Below are positions 5,474 through 11,632 of a stretch of 12,742 nucleotides of DNA, one piece after another. Origin of the DNA: Roseiflexaceae bacterium (GTDB lineage Bacteria; Chloroflexota; Chloroflexia; Chloroflexales; Roseiflexaceae). Within the stretch, counting starts at the first letter, position 1, and the number at the start of each line of letters is the position of its first letter. Location: NCBI GenBank assembly GCA_014381165.1, contig JACMIM010000871.1, positions 1 through 12,742 on the forward strand, written 5' to 3'. The notes beneath the pieces are model-generated. The model was not told where the DNA came from and did no database searches. It saw only the letters and a program-made list of their open reading frames with translations. A program made the translations under genes and the position numbers.

Positions 5474-7474
5474 ATGAAGTTTCGTTCCCACCTGGCGTCC
5501 GCATTTCTTGTCATCGCAGTAGCGCTCGCGAGCCTTTCTACCGCCCCGGCGCGCGCCGCTGAAGCTGGCGAAGTCTTTGTCAACAGCACAGGCACCCTCC
5601 TGGCTGGTCAGCGCACGACGATCGAATTCTACGGCGGCAGTGTCGGTAATCTACAGTTCTCGGTAAGTGGCGGGGCCGCCGGTGATAGCGTGCGCGCCAC
5701 ATTGCAGCTTGAGGGATCGCCAAGCTGGACTGCCCGCACTGGCGAGACAGTCTGGGGTTATGCCAACATCCCGGCCCAGCGCGTTCTGCTCACGCTAGAG
5801 AATAGCAGTGCGAGCGTGCTCAGCTATGGGCTGAATATCTATGGCTTGGATACGCTGCCACGTTTTGGCGAAAACCTGACAACGCTGAGCGGTGTGGCAC
5901 AGAGCCAGGGCTTGCAGTCGGCTGTGCAGGTAAACGCGCAGCAGAGCGGGCTGTACCGCTTCGCGCTTGGCGCGGGCGCGGGTAGCTACCAGCTGGTAGT
6001 CGATGGCGGCGCGGTGATCAAGACGGTGGTTGCAGGCGCAGCGCCCAGCAGCGACGATGCGACCTACTTCCTGGCGGCTGGCGTGCATACGCTACAAGTT
6101 ATCCAGCAGGCCAGCGTTGCGACAACTGAGTGGAGTGTAGCTGTCCAACCAGTTGGTGGAACCGACGCGCTGCCAGCTAGCGAGGAAAGCGCGCAGCTCG
6201 GCGGCGGTGCCTTCTTTGCCGAGGAACGAATTCCACTGCAGCTTGCCACAGCCCAGCCCGTCAACATTCGTGTGGCGGTAGCTGGCGGCGCAACCGATAG
6301 CGTAACGGTCGAGCTGTACAATGGTGGCGAGAAGATCTACACAAGCTCGCCGGTGTTCGGCGGCGAAGTAGCCTGGGGTAGCTCGAACCTGGTAGCTGGG
6401 GCCAATGCGTTGCGGGTTGTGGCGAAGAACGGAAATGCGGCGGCGCTGCGCTATGCCGTTCAGATTACGCCGGTCGCAACCACGCCGATGAGTTGGGAGG
6501 GCGTCAGCTTTGGCGCAACCCAACACGCCGGCGACGGTATTTCGCAGATCGCACTCAACTTTCCCAGCGACGGCCTGTACCGCTTTACGCTTGGTGCTGG
6601 TGTGGGCCGCTACCAGCTGGTGTTAAACGGCAACTATTTACGCAGAACTGTCACGACAGCAGGCGCTGAGTTCACGGCATTTGTTGCGGCGGGCAGCCAG
6701 ACGCTGGCGGTTGTGCAGGATACGGCCCAGGTGCAGACGACCTGGAGCGTGGCGATTGCGCCCGCCGAGCAAGTGAGCGACGCGCTGCCGTTCAGCAGCC
6801 GCAGCGGAACACTCGGCGGCGCGGGTAATGCCTTCCGCGAGGAATGGATTCCGGTCAACGTAGCCGCTGGAGCGCCGGTTAATCTGCGCATCGCCGCCAG
6901 CGGAGCCGCCACCGACGCGCTGCTGTTCGAAGTCTACAACGCCGATAGCAAAGTCTACACCGCCGAGAAGGTGTATGGCGGCGAGGTATTCTGGGGCAGC
7001 AGCGCGTTGACGGCGGGCAAGAACTTGGTTCATGTCGTCGCGCTGGAGGGCAATGTTGGCCAGATGGCCTTTGAGTTCTCGCTGAATGCTGTGGCGGCGG
7101 TGCCCAGCAGCTGGGGCGGCAACTCGCGCGGCACGGGGTTGCAATCGACGATCTCGCTGAACGCGCCGGTCAGCGGCACCTATTTGGTCACGATAACGGT
7201 GGAAAGTGGCGCGGGCCTGGTACGGATCGACCCAGGCACAACGCAATCTCGCACGCGCGGCGTCAGCCCCACAAGCACCGTCAGCGTGCTGCGCGTGCCG
7301 CTCAAGGCTGGGCCACACACCTTTGTGTTTCAGCAGGACGCGGCGGTCGAGGCTACGGCCTGGTCGGTTAGCACGGCGCTGCGCAAGGCCGATGAGACGG
7401 AGCCGGCTGTGGTAGTGCCGCCGCCGCCCAGCAGCGGTGTGAAGCTATTTTTGCCACTATCAATTGGTTCGTAG
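5474..7474 (+). CDS. Secreted protein of three tandem ~205-residue beta-rich units, unknown function
   Basis: I do not recognise a named family. The 666-residue protein starts with a clear signal peptide: KFR, then a hydrophobic core around LVIAVALAS, with likely cleavage after APARA near residue 28. The ATG at 5474 is preferred over upstream in-frame starts because it directly precedes this signal and has GGAG upstream. The mature part alternates two domain types, B-A-B-A-B-A. A-type marks are GLYRFALGAGAGSYQLV (159-175), GLYRFTLGAGVGRYQLV (367-383) and weaker SGTYLVTITVESG (567-579). Each ends in TEWSV, TTWSV or TAWSV. B-type marks are VFGGEVAWGSSNL (294-306), VYGGEVFWGSSAL (500-512) and the divergent GETVWGYAN (90-98). 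High Gly/Ala/Val/Ser and no cysteines suggest beta-sandwich adhesion or carbohydrate-binding-like modules. It ends in a PPPPSS linker and LFLPLSIGS, a tail style I associate with Chloroflexota exoproteins. No catalytic motif is seen. Confidence 0.85.
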   Translation: MKFRSHLASAFLVIAVALASLSTAPARAAEAGEVFVNSTGTLLAGQRTTIEFYGGSVGNLQFSVSGGAAGDSVRATLQLEGSPSWTARTGETVWGYANIPAQRVLLTLENSSASVLSYGLNIYGLDTLPRFGENLTTLSGVAQSQGLQSAVQVNAQQSGLYRFALGAGAGSYQLVVDGGAVIKTVVAGAAPSSDDATYFLAAGVHTLQVIQQASVATTEWSVAVQPVGGTDALPASEESAQLGGGAFFAEERIPLQLATAQPVNIRVAVAGGATDSVTVELYNGGEKIYTSSPVFGGEVAWGSSNLVAGANALRVVAKNGNAAALRYAVQITPVATTPMSWEGVSFGATQHAGDGISQIALNFPSDGLYRFTLGAGVGRYQLVLNGNYLRRTVTTAGAEFTAFVAAGSQTLAVVQDTAQVQTTWSVAIAPAEQVSDALPFSSRSGTLGGAGNAFREEWIPVNVAAGAPVNLRIAASGAATDALLFEVYNADSKVYTAEKVYGGEVFWGSSALTAGKNLVHVVALEGNVGQMAFEFSLNAVAAVPSSWGGNSRGTGLQSTISLNAPVSGTYLVTITVESGAGLVRIDPGTTQSRTRGVSPTSTVSVLRVPLKAGPHTFVFQQDAAVEATAWSVSTALRKADETEPAVVVPPPPSSGVKLFLPLSIGS

Positions 7475-7480
7475 AAACGA

Positions 7481-7526
7481 CGACGCGCGGGAGGGGCACG
7501 GCATGCCGTGCCCCTCCCGCGCGTCG
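7481..7526. terminator. 46-bp perfect palindrome, probable transcription end
   Basis: A gapless perfect inverted repeat of 23 bp per arm is centred on GGCATGCC, with arms containing GACGCGCGGGAGGGGCACGG. It begins six bases after the stop codon of the secreted-protein gene. It lacks a T-tract on either strand, so it is not a canonical intrinsic terminator. It may stop transcription by structure or protect the mRNA 3' end. It sits between convergent genes. Confidence 0.65.
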
Positions 7527-7573
7527 CTGTGTCGTCTGGTCGCCGCGCTGCCGCCTGCCCTGATGAATCCCCA

Positions 7574-7668
7574 GCGAAACATTTGCCGCTGGCGAGGAGT
7601 TTAAATCCGTTTCATGGGAGGTTGTGGTAGGCGCGAATTTTGCCGCTGTAGCTGGGCAAATGCTTCGC
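7574..7668. repeat. Degenerate inverted repeat in convergent gap
   Basis: GCGAAACATTTGC (7574-7586) and GCAAATGCTTCGC (7656-7668) are inverted copies with one mismatch. Between them a related GCGAA..TTTTGCCGCTG block (7632-7648) resembles the left arm and its flank in direct orientation. This looks like remnants of a dispersed non-coding repeat. Otherwise 7527-7682 contains no gene that I can support. Confidence 0.5.
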
Positions 7669-7682
7669 CCCAACCCCTGCTC

Positions 7683-8534
7683 CTAACCCGGCTCTTCGCC
7701 GGTTGCTACTGGGCGCGCTGGGTCGCTGCTCCAGTCCGACCAGGAACCCTCGTACAGCAGCGCCTCGGGCAGGCCCGCCAACAGCATGGCGAAGATGTTG
7801 TGGGTGGCGGTGACGCCGGAGCCGCAGTAGCTGACCACTGGCGTCGCAGTTTCGGCACCGGCCTTGGTAAAGCGCTCGCGCAGCTCGTCTGGGCTTTTGA
7901 ACGTGCCGTCCTCGCGTAGGTTGGCGGCGAATGGAGCCGAGGCCGCGCCAGGAATGTGGCCTGCCCGTGCGTCGATCGGCTCGACCCGACCCTCGTAGCG
8001 CTCGGCGGCGCGTGCGTCCAGCAGCAGTGCGCTGGGTGTCTGGCGCAGCGCCTCGACTTCGCCCGCATCCACGAGAAAGCCGTGGCGCGTGTGTGGCACG
8101 AATAAGCCTGGGGCGATCTGTGGCTGGCCGCTTTCGGTGGCGCAGCCGCGTACCAGCCACTCCATCCAGCCGCCATCCAGCAGCGAGACGTTTTCGTGGC
8201 CGAAGTGTCGCAGCAACCACCACAGCCGCGCCGCGTAGGCCCCACCGCTGGCGTCATATACAACGACATGCGTGCCAGTGCTGATGCCAGCGCGGGCAGC
8301 GGCGGCGGCGAAGCGTTCGGGTGTGGGCAGTGGGTGGCGGCCTGGCCCTTGGCCGGGCGGCGCAGCTAGATCCTGATCGAGATCGAGATAGGCCGCGCCG
8401 GGAATGTGCGCCTCGCCATAGTCCTGTGGCCCGCGCGTCGGCTCGGTCAGATACCAGCGCACGTCGATTGGGCGCACAGTCGGGTCGCCCAGGTGAGTGG
8501 ACAGCCACTCGGTGGAAACAAGCATGTCGGCCAT
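7683..8534 (-). CDS. Two-domain rhodanese, 3-mercaptopyruvate/thiosulfate sulfurtransferase
   Basis: The enzyme transfers sulfur from 3-mercaptopyruvate or thiosulfate to cyanide or thiol acceptors in the cytoplasm. The 283 residues hold two rhodanese domains. The N-terminal one (about 5-130) contains VVYDASGGAYAARLWW, where D94 occupies the cysteine position, so it is non-catalytic as usual. The C-terminal one (about 165-275) contains LLDARAAERYEGRVEPIDARAGHIPGA and the active loop YCGSGVTA, with nucleophile C237. A CGSGVT loop is characteristic of mercaptopyruvate-type (SseA-like) enzymes, whereas thiosulfate-preferring rhodaneses more often have CRKGVT. I therefore favour MST but would not fix the substrate. 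The start at 8534 is chosen because AAAGGAG (8548-8542) lies seven bases upstream; an upstream in-frame ATG at 8564 would place that SD inside the gene. No sulfur-metabolism partner adjoins it. Confidence 0.92.
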   Translation of the reverse strand: MADMLVSTEWLSTHLGDPTVRPIDVRWYLTEPTRGPQDYGEAHIPGAAYLDLDQDLAAPPGQGPGRHPLPTPERFAAAAARAGISTGTHVVVYDASGGAYAARLWWLLRHFGHENVSLLDGGWMEWLVRGCATESGQPQIAPGLFVPHTRHGFLVDAGEVEALRQTPSALLLDARAAERYEGRVEPIDARAGHIPGAASAPFAANLREDGTFKSPDELRERFTKAGAETATPVVSYCGSGVTATHNIFAMLLAGLPEALLYEGSWSDWSSDPARPVATGEEPG

Positions 8535-8605
8535 GAGTTCGCTCCTTTGATTTCGTGTACGCAAACTTTACCACCAAGTCAGCAAGCCACCAAGTTTTAT
8601 ACAGA

Positions 8606-8731
8606 AGTTACGTGGTCGCACGCTGCCATCGGGCTGAAGCCAATGTTTTAGCCCGCGTAGGTGGGCTTCGTCCTGCCAACCAGTGGCTTCAGCCGCTAGC
8701 GCATCAGGCATTGGCACGTCACCGCGTAACT
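8606..8731. repeat. 126-bp inverted-repeat element (MITE-like)
   Basis: The outer arms AGTTACGTGGT (8606-8616) and ACCGCGTAACT (8721-8731) are inverted with one mismatch. Inner arms GGCTGAAGCCA (8632-8642) and TGGCTTCAGCC (8684-8694) match perfectly. Each inner arm is itself a GGC-TGAA-GCC or GGC-TTCA-GCC mini-hairpin. The centre contains AGCCCGCGTAGGTGGGCT. It lies between the sulfurtransferase start and the tetR stop, two genes on the same strand, and reaches to within nine bases of the tetR stop. Confidence 0.65.
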
Positions 8732-8739
8732 CCTGTGTT

Positions 8740-9363
8740 TCAGTGGAGCGCTAATCCCGAATACAGTGTCTCGATGCAGCGCTCGATGTCGGCCTCGAGC
8801 GTGGCTGGATCGCCTGACGCACCGGGGATTTGCCCTTCTACCAGCAGCATCGCGTAGCCATGCATGAGCGACCATGTCACGAGTGTGAGCCGGATTGGGT
8901 CGCCTGGCACGATCACGCCGCTGTGCTGGCCTTGCTCGATCACGCTACTGAGCGCAATAAACGACTCCTTCGAGGTAGCGTAGAGCGTCGGGAACGCTGC
9001 GCGGTCGCCGATTGCGCCGCCGAACATGATGCGGGTCAAATCTGGTGCGTTGATCGCAACATGTACATAGGCCCGCGCCATTGCCAGAAGCTGGGTGCGC
9101 GGCTCGTTTGCGGCGCTGTCGCGTGCGGCCAGGATGCTGGCGGTGAGCAAACGAAAGCCTTCTTCCGCGAGCGCGGCCAGCAGCGCCTGCTTGTCGGCAA
9201 AATGCCGGTAGGGCGCAGCATGGCTCACACCCGCCCGCCGCGCGACCTTGCGCAGATCGAGCGCGGCAACACCCTCCTCCTGTAAAAGCTGTTGCCCCGC
9301 AACAAGCAGGGCATTGCGCAAATCACCATGATGGTATGGTCGCTTGGGCTGTTCTAGTTCCAT
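8740..9363 (-). CDS. TetR/AcrR family transcriptional regulator (WHG-type C-terminus)
   Basis: This 207-residue DNA-binding repressor has the opening PYHHGDLRNALLVAG (9-23), typical of the TetR branch with a WHG C-terminal domain. Its helix-turn-helix is LDLRKVARRAGVSHAAPYRHFADKQALL (about 35-62). The C-terminal ligand/dimer domain contains TWSLMHGYAML (163-173), the W-x3-HG signature of that group. The start at 9363 is chosen because it gives the family's usual N-terminus; extension to 9456 adds unrelated residues encoded by repeat DNA. No strong SD is visible, and an inverted-repeat arm begins only eight bases upstream. It is divergent from the SDR gene across a 430-bp gap. That arrangement, with a candidate operator on the SDR promoter, suggests it represses the SDR. 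The ligand is unknown. Confidence 0.93.
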   Translation of the reverse strand: MELEQPKRPYHHGDLRNALLVAGQQLLQEEGVAALDLRKVARRAGVSHAAPYRHFADKQALLAALAEEGFRLLTASILAARDSAANEPRTQLLAMARAYVHVAINAPDLTRIMFGGAIGDRAAFPTLYATSKESFIALSSVIEQGQHSGVIVPGDPIRLTLVTWSLMHGYAMLLVEGQIPGASGDPATLEADIERCIETLYSGLALH

Positions 9364-9442
9364 AGCAAGTAGGACTTTCGCTTTTCGCCTGCGGTGGGCA
9401 AGAGAAATAACTATATTAGGCGTTACGCAGTTGGCGACTTCA

Positions 9443-9555
9443 GCCTGCGGCAGCATGGAACATCTATCTTCTTTGTTTCATTGTTTGGTGCTTTGCACCA
9501 AACAATGAAACAATTATTGGTTATTTCCCTGCCCGCCGCAGGCGAAATGAAAACG
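9443..9555. repeat. Palindromic intergenic repeat, copy B
   Basis: Homologous to copy A in the terC leader. It shares the left 17-bp block, the AAACAATTAT and TATTTCC blocks and the right end GCCCGCCGCAGGC. Its central hairpin (9473-9513) is a perfect 19-bp stem around a TTT loop. Relative to copy A, TTTCGT/ACGAAA became TTTCAT/ATGAAA, a paired change. Terminal arms GCCTGCGGC and GCCGCAGGC (9443-9451, 9535-9543) are perfect inverted copies. Confidence 0.78.
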
Positions 9556-9576
9556 CTTGGGCAACTGCGTAAGTCC

Positions 9577-9626
9577 TTTATTATTTCTATTTTTGGCGTG
9601 CCCACGCCAAAAACCGAAATAATAAA
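9577..9626. repeat. Third palindromic hairpin of similar architecture
   Basis: TTTATTATTTC (9577-9587) pairs with GAAATAATAAA (9616-9626). After a TA/CC internal loop, TTTTTGGCGTG (9590-9600) pairs with CACGCCAAAAA (9603-9613) around a CC loop. Its layout (AT-rich outer stem, TTTGG..CCAAA inner stem) mirrors copies A and B, but the primary sequence differs. Confidence 0.7.
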
Positions 9627-9709
9627 TAAAAGTACCATGCTTGCCGCAAGCGAAAGGAGCCTCGCAAGCGAAAGTCCTAGCAATGTAGTTGATTACGTAG
9701 AAACTAATG

Positions 9710-9745
9710 TTGACAAGGAACACATCAGCTGTATAATGTTTACAG
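9710..9745 (+). promoter_or_regulatory. SDR promoter with candidate TetR operator
   Basis: Consensus TTGACA (9710-9715) and TATAAT (9732-9737) with a 16-bp spacer predict a strong promoter starting near 9744, about 50 nt before the SDR ATG. A 17-bp imperfect palindrome, CTGTATAATGTTTACAG (9729-9745), has six of seven half-site matches and covers the -10 and start site. It is a plausible operator for the divergent TetR repressor. The promoter call is firm; the operator is inference. Confidence 0.75.
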
Positions 9746-9793
9746 TAGCATCATATAGGGTGTTATGCCGGATTGTACCATAGGAGACGGATT

Positions 9794-10810
9794 ATGAATT
9801 CGACACAAACAGTGATTGTCACCGGCGGAAACACTGGCTTAGGCTATGCATGTGTGCGTGAGCTAGCCAGCGCTCATGCTGATTGGAGCGTTGTGATTGC
9901 CAGCCGCAACCAGCAAGCATCTCAGGTCGCGCAGCAGGCTGCGGCTGAAACTGGCAATACGAACATTCGCGCAATGCCGCTTGATCTTGCCTCGCTGGCC
10001 TCGGTGCGCGCCTTTGCCAGCGAGTTGGCCACCAGTGATCTGCCGCCGTTGTACGGACTGGTCTGCAACGCAGGCATCCAGATTGTTTCCGGCACCAGCT
10101 ACACCGCCGTTGTATTCGAGACTTGCTTTGGCGTCAACCACCTTGGGCACTTTCTACTCATCAACCTGCTGCTGCCGCAGATGCGGCAGCCAGGCCGGAT
10201 TGTGATCGTCGGCAGCGGCACCCACGATCCCGCTGATCCGATCGCCAAAATGATTGGTGGCTACGCGCCACGCTTTCGTGATGCTGCGGAGCTAGCCTTC
10301 CCCGAGCGCTTTCCTGATCCAGCGGAGCGCGGCGAGAGCACGGTTCTGACCGGGCGGCATCGTTATGGTACGTCAAAGCTGTGCAACCTGCTGTGTGGGT
10401 ATGAGCTCGACCGCAGGCTCAAAGCGGCTGATATTTCAATCACGGTCAATATGTTTGATCCCGGCCTGATGCCGGGTACAAATCTTGCGCGTGAGGCCGA
10501 TGCCTTCACCCGCTTCGCCTGGAATCGGCTGCTGCCGCTGCTTGGCGACCGTGCTCCCGGCATCAGCCGCGTTGCAACGTCCGGTCGCAACCTCGCACGC
10601 CTGATCGATGCCCCAGCGTTCGCTGATCTATCTGGCGCATACATTGCTGGGCAACGCCCGATCGCTTCATCGGCTGAGTCGCGAGATCTTTCTAAAGCGC
10701 GCCAGCTGTGGCAAGGCAGCGCCGAACTGGTTGGCCTGGGGGCCAATCAAACAGGACTACGTGGTGAGCCTCGTGGTATTGATAAGGAGCGCGTTACGAT
10801 AACAGGATAG
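9794..10810 (+). CDS. Short-chain dehydrogenase/reductase (SDR)
   Basis: An NAD(P)-dependent oxidoreductase of 338 residues, longer than classical SDRs (about 250). It resembles the retinol dehydrogenase / protochlorophyllide reductase-like / WWOX-like subgroup. Visible motifs are the Rossmann TGGNTGLG (10-17), LDLASL with D64, CNAGI (91-95), NHLGHF (115-120), a candidate catalytic serine in VGSGTHDP (S141), the YGTSK catalytic Y191/K195 pair, and DPGLMPGTNLARE (222-234). Arg39 in SRN after the second strand hints at NADPH preference. The start at 9794 has GGAG (9783-9786) upstream; an ATG at 9773 would put that SD inside the gene. Substrate unknown. It is divergent from, and probably repressed by, the TetR regulator. 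The C-terminal 60 residues (ARQLWQGSAELVGLG) may help shape the substrate pocket. Confidence 0.93.
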   Translation: MNSTQTVIVTGGNTGLGYACVRELASAHADWSVVIASRNQQASQVAQQAAAETGNTNIRAMPLDLASLASVRAFASELATSDLPPLYGLVCNAGIQIVSGTSYTAVVFETCFGVNHLGHFLLINLLLPQMRQPGRIVIVGSGTHDPADPIAKMIGGYAPRFRDAAELAFPERFPDPAERGESTVLTGRHRYGTSKLCNLLCGYELDRRLKAADISITVNMFDPGLMPGTNLAREADAFTRFAWNRLLPLLGDRAPGISRVATSGRNLARLIDAPAFADLSGAYIAGQRPIASSAESRDLSKARQLWQGSAELVGLGANQTGLRGEPRGIDKERVTITG

Positions 10811-10893
10811 ATATTGTACTGATACTGTTCTCGGTACGCTTTATGCTACATCTACTAGTGAACACATCAACCCGTAGCCGAAGGCTTGCCACT

Positions 10894-11547
10894 ATGTCCA
10901 CGACCGCTGATGCCGTTAGTGCTTCGAGTTCGCCCGGCAGTGCGAACAATGATTTAGCCCTGCTCCACAGTGTTCACCGCCGCGACCGGCACGCGCTTGC
11001 TGCATTGTATGACAGCTATATCGTGGTTGTGTATAAGACTGCCCGCTGTATTGTCGCTGAACAATCGCAGGCCGCCGAGGTTGTGCAGCAGGTTTTTGCC
11101 GAACTGTGGCGTACACCGCCCGCGGCTCATGCTTCGGTCGATCTTGCGGCCTGGCTGGCCCGCGCTACGCGCCGGCACGCACTGGCATTACTGCGGCCAG
11201 GGCTGGCAGCGCGTCTACACGCCCGTCAGGAGGCGGTGTACGAGCACGCTACCACGCGAGCGAGCGTTCCATCGCGTGAGCGTATCTGCCAAATTCTTGA
11301 TCATCTCCAGCCGCTCTCGCGTCAGGCGATCGATTTGGCCTATTATGGCGGGCTAACGGTCGCCGAGATTTCGCAGCAACTGGCGGTCTCGCATAAGGCC
11401 GTTCGTGCTGCGGTGCGCCAGGGCTTGTTGCGCTTGCGCGACGACCTCGCGGGGGGAACGCTGGCTGCGCCATACCAAAGTGACATTCAAATGCTGCTTG
11501 AGCGGTTGGTGATGAACACCGATCCCCGCGCCACGACCAGCGAATGA
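10894..11547 (+). CDS. ECF-like RNA polymerase sigma factor
   Basis: This 217-residue sigma-70 family protein has a region 2 at about 22-95 (LLHSVHRRDRHALAALYDSY, AEVVQQVFAELWR, then DLAAWLARATRRHAL). Its region 4 helix-turn-helix lies at about 136-186 (LQPLSRQAIDLAYYGGLTVAEISQQLAVSHKAVRAAVRQGLLRLRDDL). There is no region 1 or 3, which is the ECF layout. It would redirect RNA polymerase to a small regulon. The start at 10894 is preferred because AAGG lies ten bases upstream; extension to 10843 adds an unconserved basic stretch. The gap after the SDR is 83 bp and I see no clean promoter there, so read-through from the SDR promoter is possible. No anti-sigma gene follows; the next gene is convergent. 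The low-complexity Ser/Ala N-terminus is not informative. Confidence 0.88.
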   Translation: MSTTADAVSASSSPGSANNDLALLHSVHRRDRHALAALYDSYIVVVYKTARCIVAEQSQAAEVVQQVFAELWRTPPAAHASVDLAAWLARATRRHALALLRPGLAARLHARQEAVYEHATTRASVPSRERICQILDHLQPLSRQAIDLAYYGGLTVAEISQQLAVSHKAVRAAVRQGLLRLRDDLAGGTLAAPYQSDIQMLLERLVMNTDPRATTSE

Positions 11548-11553
11548 ATTCCG

Positions 11554-11610
11554 CGTGACCCGGCGCTGATACACGACCCGGCGCTGAAGCGCCGGGCTAT
11601 TGGGTTCACG
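11554..11610. terminator. GC-rich hairpin between convergent sigma and methyltransferase genes
   Basis: CCCGGCGC (11577-11584), loop TGAA, GCGCCGGG (11589-11596) forms a perfect 8-bp stem. An outer stem CGTGACCC (11554-11561) with GGGTTCACG (11602-11610, one bulge) encloses it. GACCCGGCGCTGA is repeated directly at 11557 and 11575. There is no T-run, so termination is only inferred from position. The hairpin shares its loop with the small hairpins elsewhere in the window. Confidence 0.55.
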
Positions 11611-11632
11611 AATGGCACTTCCTCGTTAGCGA

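Larger units (their letters stand above)
9371..9678. repeat. Composite of nested palindromic repeats between tetR and SDR
   Basis: The outer arms AGGACTTTCGCTT (9371-9383) and AAGCGAAAGTCCT (9666-9678) are perfect inverted copies. Inside, TTTCGCCTGCGG (9383-9394) matches CCGCAGGCGAAA (9536-9547), and TTACGCAGTTG (9423-9433) matches CAACTGCGTAA (9562-9572). With flanks the latter pair is 14 of 16 identical, 9418-9433 against 9562-9577. The right end also has an 18-bp-period direct repeat of GCAAGCGAAAG (9646 and 9664). No transposase and no supportable ORF are present. The region looks like stacked miniature elements inserted in one promoter gap. Confidence 0.75.

Noticed and set aside
6638..7318. 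226-codon open frame on the minus strand
   Set aside because: Antisense to the secreted repeat protein; arginine/alanine-rich shadow without an RBS or motif.
8535..8564. Longer sulfurtransferase start at 8564
   Set aside because: The strong AAAGGAG would lie inside the gene; the start at 8534 fits spacing and family N-terminus.
9371..9678. CRISPR array
   Set aside because: Repeats are inverted and nested rather than evenly spaced direct repeats with unique spacers; no cas genes are present.
9371..9678. Insertion sequence
   Set aside because: Terminal inverted repeats exist, but there is no transposase and no clear target duplication; at most a non-autonomous element.
9394..9783. Open frames on both strands in the tetR-SDR gap
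   Set aside because: They translate palindromic repeat DNA, giving near mirror-image peptides on the two strands, and lack RBSs.
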